A stretch of DNA of 64,000 nt from the NCBI GenBank assembly GCA_965237985.1, contig OZ250161.1:1612001-1676000 (forward strand), in the 5' to 3' direction. The stretch is from G965212025 sp965237985 (GTDB lineage Bacteria; Pseudomonadota; Gammaproteobacteria; Poriferisulfidales; Oxydemutatoraceae). Of the stretch, positions 9,399-19,044 are shown in pieces (the first letter of the stretch is position 1; each line of letters starts with the position of its first letter). Under the pieces are notes generated by a model, which had not been told where the DNA came from, made no database searches, and saw only the letters and a list, made by a program, of their open reading frames with translations. The translations under genes were made by a program, and so were the position numbers.

Positions 9399-10508
9399 AT
9401 CAGTCACCAGACAGTCATGGAATTGGTTGGCAGCAGGACCTACGACTCAGTTGCGGTCGAGTTGTGCGCGCAGCGCGTACGCATGATTTTCGATGAAGAG
9501 AAATACTCCGAAACCGACATCTGGCAATTGATTAAAAAAAAGCAGATGGCGGCTTTTGCGACCGGCTTGCTTTTCAGTGCTTTTCAACGACGGGTTGCTG
9601 AACAAATAGGAGTGGAACCCGGCTCCGAATTGAAAGCAGCTGTGCGTTTGAGCCGGGAACAATCCATCACTCCGCTTTTGGTGGACCGAGATATTGGCAT
9701 CACTTTCAAACGCCTGCATCGGAGCTTGTCCTTCTGGACCCGACTTTCCATTCCTTCCCTGGTTTTTTTCAGCCTGTTTTCGCGTCAGAAAGTGTCAGCG
9801 GAAGAAATAGAGGCACTGAAAAAAGGCGATGTAGTTGCTTCTCTCTTTGAACAACTGGAACTGGGACACAAAGAAATTTATCAGGTTCTGATCAAGGAAC
9901 GGGACTGTTATATGGCAACAAAACTTGTGGAATATATCCGCGCCCACAAGCCTTCCAGAATGTTGCTGGTGGTCGGTGCCGGGCATGTTCCCGGGTTGCT
10001 GCGGGAAATCCCTGTTGTCGGGACGGAACCGCAGACCACGCTACATGACCTTGAGGTCATCCCGCAGTCGGCAAGGTGGTTGAAGTATATTCCCTGGGTG
10101 ATTGTGGCGGTAATCCTCGCTGGGTTTGCCGTCGGGTTCAGCAGGGATGTGGAACTCGGTTTCAGTCTGGTGCGCGACTGGGTGCTGATTAATGGTGGTC
10201 TGGCGGCTCTCGGGGCCCTGCTGGCGGGCGGGCACCCGCTTACGGTGGTTACCGCGTTCGTGGCGGCACCCCTGACTTCGATCAACCCGACGATCGGTGC
10301 CGGCATGGTGACGGCGGCAGCCGAAATCTATTTACGCAAGCCACGTGTGAGTGACTTCAAGTCACTGAGAGAAAGTACGAACAGCCTTTTTGGCTGGCGA
10401 AAAAACCGCGTGGCACGAACGGTGTTGATTTTTTTTCTGAGCACTTTCGGTTCGATAGTGGGTACCTGGCTTGGTGGCCTGTGGATTTACGAAAGCCTGA
10501 GCGGGTGA
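9318..10508 (+). CDS. TraB/PrgY-family membrane protein
   Basis: A 396-residue TraB-family protein. The N-terminal TraB domain shows LDILGTAHVS near residue 20 and SVAVELCAQR near residue 50, and ends with VVGAGHVPGLLREI. The C-terminal third has hydrophobic helices (WVIVAVILAGFAVGFS, GGLAALGALLAGGHPLTVVTAFVAAP, TVLIFFLSTFGSIVG) typical of the bacterial TraB/PrgY group. PrgY of enterococci restrains pheromone activity, and the fold is related to EreA/ChaN-type enzymes, but no substrate is known for the proteobacterial members. The start is GTG at 9318, overlapping the moeB-type stop; GTG at 9312 is possible. The first 26 codons are the repeat-borne segment. Confidence 0.85.
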   Translation: MTETDTPLTLEITGTRLDILGTAHVSSISHQTVMELVGSRTYDSVAVELCAQRVRMIFDEEKYSETDIWQLIKKKQMAAFATGLLFSAFQRRVAEQIGVEPGSELKAAVRLSREQSITPLLVDRDIGITFKRLHRSLSFWTRLSIPSLVFFSLFSRQKVSAEEIEALKKGDVVASLFEQLELGHKEIYQVLIKERDCYMATKLVEYIRAHKPSRMLLVVGAGHVPGLLREIPVVGTEPQTTLHDLEVIPQSARWLKYIPWVIVAVILAGFAVGFSRDVELGFSLVRDWVLINGGLAALGALLAGGHPLTVVTAFVAAPLTSINPTIGAGMVTAAAEIYLRKPRVSDFKSLRESTNSLFGWRKNRVARTVLIFFLSTFGSIVGTWLGGLWIYESLSG

Positions 10509-10686
10509 TTTTGTCGTCTTGACGGCAAGATTTTCTGGCTGCTTCCGGAGAATCAGAAGTGGCTGACCGCTGACTGAGATTGAGACGCAGGCAACAGTTC
10601 AGAAATATCTGGCTGAAAATCCAGAATCTGCTTTGCGGATGATCCTGCCCGGTCAGCTTGGGTCAAATAGGAGGCATTGAATTCAA

Positions 10687-11027
10687 GCGGCCAGTCGGTC
10701 TATAAGCCGGGTTCTGTGATCGATAGTCATCCATCTGCGGTGTACGTCACCGCACACCTCTTGCGGCCCACCCGAACCTTGGCGCGGGCTACGCGGTTCT
10801 AAATTTGGCCTTGCTCCAAGTGAGGTTTACCCCGCCGCGCATGTTGCCATCCGCGCGGTGCGCTCTTACCGCACCTTTTCACCCTTACCCGCAATAAAGC
10901 GGGCGGTATATTTTCTGTGGCACTTTCTGTAGGCTCGCGCCCCCCAGGTGTTACCTGGCACTCTGCCCTGTGGAGCCCGGACTTTCCTCTGCTCGAAGGC
11001 AGCGACTATCCGACCGACTCGCCGATT
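10687..11027 (-). ncRNA. rnpB: RNase P RNA (M1 RNA), type A
   Basis: The catalytic RNA of RNase P, which removes tRNA 5' leaders. On the plus strand the complement shows the conserved 3' segment TCTATAAGCCGGGTTCTGT near 10699-10717, followed by the complement of P15-P17. Towards the right are the universal blocks near GGTGTTACCTGGCAC and GAGCCCGGACTTTCCTC at about 10950-10992, which correspond to the 5' region (GAGGAAAGTCCGGGCTC). The ends are estimated by comparison with the E. coli RNA and are good to about ten bases. TAAACT just upstream of the 5' end could be the -10 element; no clear -35 was found. The RNA is read towards traB and is downstream of the SPOR gene array. Confidence 0.95.
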
Positions 11028-11249
11028 GCAGTTTACTCTTTCCCGACGGCCTGAAGGGGCATCCAGGCGACGGGCTGTCCAAGCAGTCCTTGTCGCTGAA
11101 TTACAGGAAGCAGAGCAGATGTCGGGAAAGGAAAGCGGAAACAGCGGCCGCAACAGACGGGAGGTTTGCTACTTTCTTTTGCCTGTCCGACAAGCGAATG
11201 TTGCTTCAGGTTCTCCCGCAGATCAGCAAATGTTCCCCGTAGACCAATG

Positions 11250-14200
11250 GCAAGACCCGTTTCAGTCAGGCTTTGCCTGCTCACCCATGGTGGTGTCGTA
11301 ACTCTGTAACCTCAGGCGATGCATGGTGTCCCGTGCCTGTTCCTGTTGATGTGTATAAGGCCCGAGCAATACTTGGAATCATGTCTGGAACCGTTTGTTG
11401 TCGTTCGCAGGGACAGCATCGGTGCGGACTTCGAAGCCCAGTTCGACTACGGTTTTTTCCAGTTTCAAAGCAAGACCCGTTTCAGTCAGGATTTGCCTGC
11501 TCACCCATGGTGGTGTCGTAACTCTGTAACCTCAGGCGATGCATGGTGTCCCGCGCCTGTTTCTGTTGATGTGTATAAGGCCCGAGCAATACTTGGAATC
11601 ATGTCTGGAACCGTTTGTTGCCGTTCGCAGGGACAGCATTGGTGCGGACTTCAAAGCCTGGTTCGACTACGGTTTTTTCCAGTTTCAAAGCAAGACCCGT
11701 TTCAGTCAGGCTTTGCCTGCTCACCCATGGTGGTGTCGTAACTCTGTAACCTCAGGCGATGCATGGTGTCCCGCGCCTGTTTCTGTTGATGTGTATAAGG
11801 CCCGAGCAATACTTGGAATCATGTCTGGAACCGTTTGTTGCCGTTCGCAGGGACAGCATCGGTGCGGACTTCAAAGCCTGGTTCGACTACGGTTTTTTCC
11901 AGTTTCAAAGCAAGACCCGTTTCAGTCAGGATTTGCCTGCTCACCCATGGTGGTTGTCGTAACCCTGTAGTCTGAGGCGATGCATGGTGTCCCGCGCCTG
12001 TTTCTGTTGATGTGTATAAGGCCCGAGCAATACTTGGAATCATGTCTGGAACTGTTTCTTGTCGTTCCCAAGGACAGCATTGGTGCGGGCTTCAAAGCCC
12101 AGTTCGACTACGGTTTTTTCCAGTTTCAAAGCAAGACCCGTTTCAATCGGGATTTGCCTGCTCACCCATGGTGGTGTCGTAACCCTGTAACCTCAGGCGA
12201 TGCATGGTGTCCCGCGCCTGTTTCTGTTGATGTGTATAAGGCCCGAGCAATACCTGGAATCATGTCTGGAACCGTTTGTTGCCGTTCGCAGGGACAGCAT
12301 CGGTGCGGACTTCAAAGCCTGGTTCGGCTACGGTTTTTTCCCGTTTCAAAGCAAGACCCGTTTCAATCGGGATTTGCCTGCTCACCCATGGTGGTGTCGT
12401 AACCCTGTAACCTCAGGCGATGCATGGTGTCCCGCGCCTGCATCCTGTTGATGTGTATAAGGCCCGAGCAATACTTGGAATCATGTCTGGAACTGTTTCT
12501 TGTCGTTCGCAAGGACAGCATTGGTGCGGGCTTCAAAGCCCAGTTCGACTACGGTTTTTTCCAGTTTCAAAGCAAGACCCGTTTCAGTCAGGATTTGCCT
12601 GCTCACCCATGGTGGTGTCGTAACCCTGTAGTCTGAGGCGATGCATGGTGTCCCGCGCCTGTTTCTGTTGATGTGTATAAGGCCCGAGCAATACTTGGAA
12701 TCATGTCTGGAACTGTTTCTTGTCGTTCGCAAGGACAGCATTGGTGCGGGCTTCAAAGCCCAGTTCGACTACGGTTTTTTCCAGTTTCAAAGTAAGACCC
12801 GTTTCAGTCAGGCTTTGCCTGCTCACCCATGGTGGTGTCGTAACCCTGTAACCTCAGGCGGTGCATGGTGTCCCGCGCCTGTTCCTGTTGATGTGTATAA
12901 GGCCCGAGCAATACTTGGAACTGTTTTTTGTCGTTCGCAAGGACGGCATGGTGCGGGTTTCGAAGTCTGGTTCGGCTACGGTTTTTTCCAGTTTCAAAGC
13001 AAGACCCGTTTCAATCGGGATTTGCCTGCTCACCCATGGTGGTGTCGTAACCCTGTAGTCTGAGGCGATGCATGGTGTCCCGCGCCTGTTCCTGTTGATG
13101 TGTATAAGGCCCGAGCAATACTTGGAATCATGTCTGGAACCGTTTGTTGCCGTTCGCAGGGACAGCATCGGTGCGGACTTCAAAGCCTGGTTCGGCTACG
13201 GTTTTTTCCAGTTTCAAAGCAAGACCCGTTTCAATCGGGATTTGCCTGCTCACCCATGGTGGTGTCGTAACCCTGTAACCTCAGGCGATGCATGGTGTCC
13301 CGCGCCTGTTCCTGTTGATGTGTATAAGGCCCGAGCAATACTTGGAATCATGTCTGGAACCGTTTGTTGTCGTTCGCAAGGACAGCATGGTGCGGGCTTC
13401 AAAGCCTGGTTCGACTACGGTTTTTTCCAGTTTCAAAGCAAGACCCGTTTCAATCGGGATTTGCCTGCTCACCCATGGTGGTGTCGTAACCCTGTAACCT
13501 CAGGCGATGCATGGTGTCCCGCGCCTGTTCCTGTTGATGTGTATAAGGCCCGAGCAATACTTGGAACTGTTGGAACCGTTTGTGTCGTTCGCAAGGACAG
13601 CATGGTGCGGGTTTCGAAGCCTGGTTCGGCTACGGTTTTTTCCAGTTTCAAAGCAAGACCCGTTTCAGTCAGGATTTGCCTGCTCACCCATGGTGGTGTC
13701 GTAACTCTGTAACCTCAGGCGATGCATGGTGTCCCGTGCCTGTTTCTGTTGATGTGTATAAGGCCCGAGCAATACTTGGAATCATGTCTGGAACTGTTTC
13801 TTGTCGTTCGCAAGGACAGCATTGGTGCGGGCTTCAAAGCCCAGTTCGACTACGGTTTTTTCCAGTTTCAAAGCAAGACCCGTTTCAATCGGGATTTGCC
13901 TGCTCACCCATGGTGGTGTCGTAACCCTGTAACCTCAGGCGATGCATGGTGTCCCGCGCCTGTTTCTGTTGATGTGTATAAGGCCCGTTTCAAAGCAAGA
14001 CCCGTTTCAATCGGGATTTCCCTGCTCACCCATGGTGGTGTCGTAACTCTGTAACCTCAGGCGATGCATGGTGTCCCGCGCCTGTTTCTGTTGATGTGTA
14101 TAAGGCCCGAGCAATACTTGGAATCATGTCTGGAACCGTTTGTTGCCGTTCGCAGGGACAGCATGGTGCGGGTTTCGAAGTCTGGTTCGGCTACGGTTTT

Positions 14201-15050
14201 TTCCAGTTTCAAAGCAAGACCTGTTTCAATCGGGATTTGCCTGCTCACCCATGGTGGTGTCGTAACCCTGTAACCTCAGGCGACGCATGGTGTCCCGTGC
14301 CTGTTTCTGTTGATGTGTATAAGGCCCGAGCAATACTTGGAACTGTTTTTTGTCGTTCGCAAGGACGGCATGGTGCGGGTTTCGAAGTCTGGTTCGGCTA
14401 CGGTTTTTTCCAGTTTCAAAGCAAGACCCGTTTCAGTCAGGATTTGCCTGCTCACCCATGGTGGTGTCGTAACCCTGTAACCTCAGGCGATGCATGGTGT
14501 CCCGCGCCTGTTTCTGTTGATGTGTATAAGGCCCGAGCAATACTTGGAATCATGTCTGGAACCGTTTGTTGTCGTTCGCAGGGACAGCATCGGTGCGGAC
14601 TTCAAAGCCCAGTTCGGCTACGGTTTTTTCCAGTTTCAAAGCAAGACCCGTTTCAATCGGGATTTGCCTGCTCACCCATGGTGGTGTCGTAACTCTGTAA
14701 CCTCAGGCGATGCATGGTGTCCCGCGCCTGTTTCTGTTGATGTGTATAAGGCCCGAGCAATACTTGGAATCATGTCTGGAACCGTTTGTTGCCGTTCGCA
14801 AGGACAGCATCGGTGCGGACTTCAAAGCCTGGTTCGACTACGGTTTTTTCCAGTTTCAAAGCAAGACCCGTTTCAATCGGGATTTGCCTGCTCACCCATG
14901 GTGGTGTCGTAACCCTGTAACCTCAGGCGATGCATGGTGTCCCGTGCCTGCTGGTTGGTATAAGGCCCGAGCAATACTTGGAACTGTTTCTTGTCGTTCG
15001 CAAGGACAGCATTGGTGCGGGCTTCAAAGCCCAGTTCGACTACGGTTTTT
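11250..15050 (-). repeat. Tandem array of the SPOR-gene 3' end, 18 copies of an about 220-bp unit
   Basis: Each unit contains, on the minus strand, about the last 60 codons of the SPOR-domain gene including its stop, about 12 bases of native downstream sequence (AACGGGTCTTGC), then a short linker back to the SPOR coding sequence. The plus-strand anchor CAAGACCCGTTTCA recurs every 218-220 bases, with shorter copies near 12790-12998, 13875-13996 and 14214-14421. The intact gene end is the rightmost copy and the leftmost copy runs into the rnpB leader. Copies fall into two sequence flavours (GGAACCGTTTGTTG and GGAACTGTTTCTTG) that are intermixed. The gap it fills between the SPOR gene and rnpB is about 3.6 kb. 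Confidence 0.97.
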
Positions 15051-15391
15051 TTCAGTTTCTCCGCATCGCTGTGCAGGGCAAAAACGCGCGATTGCAAGTG
15101 GTATATTTTTGCCGAACTCGGGTGGTTGTCAGAGTCCCCGGTGACCAGTTTTTGACGATCCTTGAGCAAAGTGAAATAAGTGTAGCGGGCCTGTTGCACT
15201 TCGTTGTCTGCCACTATCGGTTTTTTTGCTGATGGAACGGGTGGCGTTGCCGGATTTCTGTCTGCGTTTACCTGATAGAGGTAGATGGTCAACACCACGA
15301 AGCCGACAAGCCCGGCGAACAGCACCCACCGTGTGGGTTTTTTCTGTGCTGTTTCCAGTTCGTGGGCCCGGTGTTTGTAGTCCTTGATCAT
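14873..15391 (-). CDS. SPOR domain protein (FtsN-like), single membrane anchor
   Basis: A 172-residue bitopic protein. A short basic N-terminal cytoplasmic part (KKPTRW) precedes one transmembrane helix (VLFAGLVGFVVLTIYLYQV, about residues 23-41), then a proline-rich linker. A C-terminal SPOR domain spans about residues 95-168 (QSRVFALHSDAEKLKK, then FQVLLGPYTNQQARD and MHRLRLQGYD). SPOR domains bind denuded glycan strands at the division septum, so a role in cell division or cell-wall remodelling is likely. The position immediately downstream of argS is the standard place for this gene in beta- and gammaproteobacteria. The last about 60 codons are the source of the tandem array that follows. 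Confidence 0.9.
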   Translation of the reverse strand: MIKDYKHRAHELETAQKKPTRWVLFAGLVGFVVLTIYLYQVNADRNPATPPVPSAKKPIVADNEVQQARYTYFTLLKDRQKLVTGDSDNHPSSAKIYHLQSRVFALHSDAEKLKKTVVELGFEARTNAVLANDKKQFQVLLGPYTNQQARDTMHRLRLQGYDTTMGEQANPD

Positions 15392-15509
15392 GACGTTTAC
15401 GGTTTGGCAACTGCTAAAACTGCAAGGGAATTTCTGCCCGCATCATCTGCCTATTTTCTTTGGGTTTTGTTACTTCCGGAAGTGGCACTCATAAAAAACA
15501 TCACCTCCT

Positions 15510-17279
15510 TCACATCCTGACCGGTGCTGTGATGCCACAAATGCCCAAACCATTTTCCAGTACCCGCGCCGTGGCCAAGAACAATCGCAATCTCGCTTTA
15601 CGCAGGTGTGGATCGTCGACAAGTACTTGGTGTCGGTTATAGCAACTGTGCAGTTTCGCCGCCAGATCCCGAAGATATACCAGAACATGGTGTGGTTCGT
15701 GGGCACGAAATGCAATGTTCAAGGTATGAGAATAGAGGTGCAAATGATTGATTAAATCGACTTCTTCTTTTTCTCGCAACAAATGAAGTTGGTCGGATTT
15801 CCCTGTTGTATCCGGGTACAGATCTTTAGCTTTGGCGGATACGCTGCGAATGCGGGCATGCGCGTACTGGATATAGAAGACCGGGTTTTTTTCGTTGCGG
15901 GATTTTGCCAAGTCGATGTCAAAGTCCAAATGCTGGCTCGGTTTTCTGAACAGGAAAAAGAAGCGCGCTGCTTCGACACCGACTTCTTCATACAAATCGC
16001 GCAGTGTCACAAAACTTCCGGCACGCGTAGACATGGGTTCCTTCTGGCCGTCACGCAGCAATGTCACGAACTGCACAAAGACGGTGTGCAATTTCTGCTT
16101 TTCATAGCCCATGGCAGAGAGTGCGGCGCGCAAACGAGTTTCGTAGCCGTGGTGGTCAGCACCCCAGACATTGATGAATCGGTCGTAGGGGCGCCCTTCC
16201 CGGTCTCTGCGGTCAAATTTGTCTTTGTGATAGGCAATGTCTGAAGCGAAGTAAGTAAAGCGGCCGTCGCTACGTTGCACGACATGATCTTTTACATCAC
16301 CAAAATGTGTGGAACGAAACCAGAGTGCCCCGTCATGGCGATAAGTATGTTCTCTTTCCCTGAGAATCTTGAGGACTTCTTCGATTTTTTTCTGTTCTAT
16401 CAACTCCCGTTCCGATTGCCAGTGACGAAAGGTCACTTTGAAATCTTTTAGGTCACGTTTTATGTCTTGCTTGATTTTCGCGAGCGCAAATTTCCGGATC
16501 CGAGCGGTATCCGCTTCCCCGATCGCGAGATTTTGGAAAACGATGAGCTCGTCTATCCGTTTTTCTGCATCGTTTGTCGTCGCAGTCCACTCCGGCTGAT
16601 CGCTTGGTGTGGGAACAAATTTGTCACCATACTCATCCCTCAGCTCATCTGCCCGATCCCTGATGTAACTGCCCTGGTATGCCGAGAGCGGGAATGGAAT
16701 CGTTTTGCGGGCTTTTGCACCCTCAAGGTAGCGGAGCCAGACCGAAAGGCCCAGGACATCGACCTGCCTGCCGGCGTCGTTGACGTAGTATTCATGTTCT
16801 ACATGGTGGCCGAAGCGCTTGTTCAAGTCAGCCAGTGCGCTTCCGTATGCCGCCCCCCGGCCATGACCAACATGCAGAGGACCGGTCGGGTTGGCAGAAA
16901 CATATTCAACGAGCACCCGCTCGCGTGTAGTTTCCAGTTCTGGAAATTGACTCCCGGTTTTCAATATGCGTTCAATTATGGTTTCCGCCCCGGCAATATA
17001 AAAATTTATAAAGCCCGGGCCCATTGGCTCGATTTTTTTCAGTCCGCCGGGGCCGGGGCACTGCATTTTGGCAATGATTTCCCTGGCAACTTCCATTGCC
17101 GGTTTTTCCACCTGACGTGATAAAACCATGGCTACATTGGTGGTGTAGTCTCCGTACACCGCCACTCGGCAAGGTTCTACTTTGGGGGCCACCCTGTCCA
17201 CAAGCTCTTTGTCAAACAAAGCCAGCAGGGCGTTTTTGAGATCCTTCTGGATTTCCAGGGCTCTGTTTTCAGTTGTCAA
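15510..17279 (-). CDS. argS: Arginyl-tRNA synthetase
   Basis: Class I synthetase that charges tRNA-Arg. The N-terminal tRNA-binding domain includes GDYTTNVAMVLSRQ. The HIGH-type signature is SANPTGPLHVGHGRG, and the KMSKS equivalent is the degenerate KEPMSTRAG followed by VTLRDLYEEVGVEAARFFFL, as is normal for bacterial ArgS. The C-terminal anticodon-binding domain ends in GICGITAPVRM. The start used is TTG at 17279 (LTTENRALEIQKDL), which has GGTGGA about six bases upstream and gives 589 residues. The longer ATG frame to 17402 adds about 40 residues that do not look like ArgS. The SPOR gene follows downstream. Confidence 0.96.
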   Translation of the reverse strand: MTTENRALEIQKDLKNALLALFDKELVDRVAPKVEPCRVAVYGDYTTNVAMVLSRQVEKPAMEVAREIIAKMQCPGPGGLKKIEPMGPGFINFYIAGAETIIERILKTGSQFPELETTRERVLVEYVSANPTGPLHVGHGRGAAYGSALADLNKRFGHHVEHEYYVNDAGRQVDVLGLSVWLRYLEGAKARKTIPFPLSAYQGSYIRDRADELRDEYGDKFVPTPSDQPEWTATTNDAEKRIDELIVFQNLAIGEADTARIRKFALAKIKQDIKRDLKDFKVTFRHWQSERELIEQKKIEEVLKILREREHTYRHDGALWFRSTHFGDVKDHVVQRSDGRFTYFASDIAYHKDKFDRRDREGRPYDRFINVWGADHHGYETRLRAALSAMGYEKQKLHTVFVQFVTLLRDGQKEPMSTRAGSFVTLRDLYEEVGVEAARFFFLFRKPSQHLDFDIDLAKSRNEKNPVFYIQYAHARIRSVSAKAKDLYPDTTGKSDQLHLLREKEEVDLINHLHLYSHTLNIAFRAHEPHHVLVYLRDLAAKLHSCYNRHQVLVDDPHLRKARLRLFLATARVLENGLGICGITAPVRM

Positions 17280-18114
17280 ATGGGGATCCACCGTTGCCAG
17301 GAATAAAGCATGACCGGCATCAGCCAGGCACGGGGGGCGTAAAGATCGGGTTCCTGAAGTCGTTCGGTGAACTGAACAGGTAGCCGGTGCCTGCTGCGAC
17401 ATTTTTCATTTCTGGTCTGCGAGTTGTATCGTGCGAGGCGTTGCCTGCATTTCTGGAACACGAGGGCGACACCAGGCAGTACCCGTTGTCGAGTCTGGCA
17501 AGCTTCGACATTACCATGGCCAGTACTTGGACCACCATGAACAAGTATCTGATTTCCTCCTTTTTTTTCAATCCAGATTTTGACATGAATACCGTGAATC
17601 AGTACGTGCGGGCACTTGCTGCATGTTGTATGTGCCCCACCGGCAAGCGTGAAAGAATTCCCATCAATTCCCACAAGGCCGGCCCGAGGAGATGATCAAG
17701 TTTGCCGCTCACTCAAGGCAGACCCGGCACCGGTTTGTGTCAAAGCCGAGATTCCGCACAACGGAATAGCTGGAAAAGCGTGCGTGCATTGTTGCCAGAA
17801 AGAATTCCCACGTTTGGCAACCACCCGAAGCATCATGCTCTGGTGTCAGTCTTGTGGCGAATTCTGCGAGTCACCGTCGCTTCGAAAACCAGCCGCCAAG
17901 ATGGATTTCTCAGTGCCGACATCGTGCCGGGCATCAAGAAGAGACAGTTCATTCACGAAACCGACCGCGCGGAGCCTGTGGTTCAGAGTCCCGCCCGTTT
18001 GTAGTGGTCATTTGACGATTCGGGCTTCCTTTTCAGCGAAGTCCATTCCTCGTACAAAGTCGCCGATGTGGGCTACGAACTGACCGACCCTCTTTTTCTT
18101 TTTCTCCCACCGTC
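17280..18114. other. Gene-poor stretch between argS and secF
   Basis: About 835 bases without a recognisable gene. Several open frames of 60-155 codons occur on both strands, but none shows a family motif, a ribosome site or sensible composition. priA, often next to argS in gammaproteobacteria, is not here. The stretch may contain a decayed gene, because frames with cysteine pairs break off at short intervals, but no ancestor can be named. No tandem repeat was seen, in contrast to most other gaps in the core part of the window. Confidence 0.4.
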
Positions 18115-19044
18115 TCAGACCTCGTGGGGTTCTGCGCCCTCCTTTTTCACCGGTGCCATGTCTTTTTGTGTGATCCCGAACGTCAGCAGACAAGAACCGG
18201 CTATATAGATTGACGAATAGGTGCCGACAACCACGCCGACAATCATGGCAATGGTGAATCCCCGGATCACGGAGCCACCCAGCACCAACAGGGCGATCAG
18301 CACCAGAAGCGTCGTCAATGAAGTCACGAAGGTGCGCGACAGGGTCTGATTGATCGACCGGTTAATGATCCGGATGGTTTCCATGCGCCGTGAGGCAACA
18401 AGATTTTCCCGCACACGGTCATAGACCACTATGGTGTCGTTCAGAGAGTAACCAACTACCGCGAGCAAAGCTGCCAGCACGGTCAAATCACTCTCAATCC
18501 CGGTAAGGGAAAAAAAGCCGATGGTCAGCAGCACATCGTGCACCAAAGCAATCACGGCGCCAAAAGCAAAGCGGTATTCAAAGCGAAACGCAACATAAAT
18601 GAGGATGCCAAGCAACGCGTAAAGCAGTGCCAGGCCGCCATCTTCACGCAGTTCCTCCCCGACTTTAGGACCGACATATTCGACTCGCCGTATTTCCAGC
18701 TCGCCGAGACCTTCCAGTGCCGCGATGATTTGCGAACTGATTTCCGCACGCGCGGTTTCGGTGCGCAAAGGAATGCGCAGAAGTAATCCTCTGGCGGTGC
18801 CGAAATACTGTACTTTCGTGTCCGAAAATTCCGTTTCCACCAGTACGCGGCGCACGTCGTCGAGCAACACCGGTTGAGCGTACTCGACTTCAACCAGCGT
18901 GCCACCAGTAAAGTCAATGCCAAAATTCATTCCCCGGGCGGCCAGTGAAGCCAATGCAATCAAGATCAGCAAAGCAGACGCGCCGACCGCCAGCTTACGC
19001 TGTTTCATGAAATCAAAACGGACGCTTTTGAAAAGGCTGATCAT
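18115..19044 (-). CDS. secF: Protein translocase subunit SecF
   Basis: Membrane subunit that with SecD uses the proton gradient to pull secreted proteins out of SecYEG. The 309-residue product has the typical first helix, the periplasmic signature NFGIDFTGGTLVEVEY, the central VGPKVGEELREDG and the helix-4 block VVGYSLNDTIVVYDRVREN. It has six predicted membrane segments. The start at 19044 (ATG, MISLFKSVRFDF) overlaps the secD stop by four bases (ATGA), so secD and secF are translationally coupled. A longer frame to 19128 has no SecF-like sequence. Confidence 0.97.
   Translation of the reverse strand: MISLFKSVRFDFMKQRKLAVGASALLILIALASLAARGMNFGIDFTGGTLVEVEYAQPVLLDDVRRVLVETEFSDTKVQYFGTARGLLLRIPLRTETARAEISSQIIAALEGLGELEIRRVEYVGPKVGEELREDGGLALLYALLGILIYVAFRFEYRFAFGAVIALVHDVLLTIGFFSLTGIESDLTVLAALLAVVGYSLNDTIVVYDRVRENLVASRRMETIRIINRSINQTLSRTFVTSLTTLLVLIALLVLGGSVIRGFTIAMIVGVVVGTYSSIYIAGSCLLTFGITQKDMAPVKKEGAEPHEV

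Noticed and set aside
11319..14912. Many plus-strand frames of about 140 codons (MHGVPRLFLLM...)
   Set aside because: They lie antisense to repeated SPOR coding sequence, recur only because the unit recurs, lack ribosome sites and resemble nothing known.
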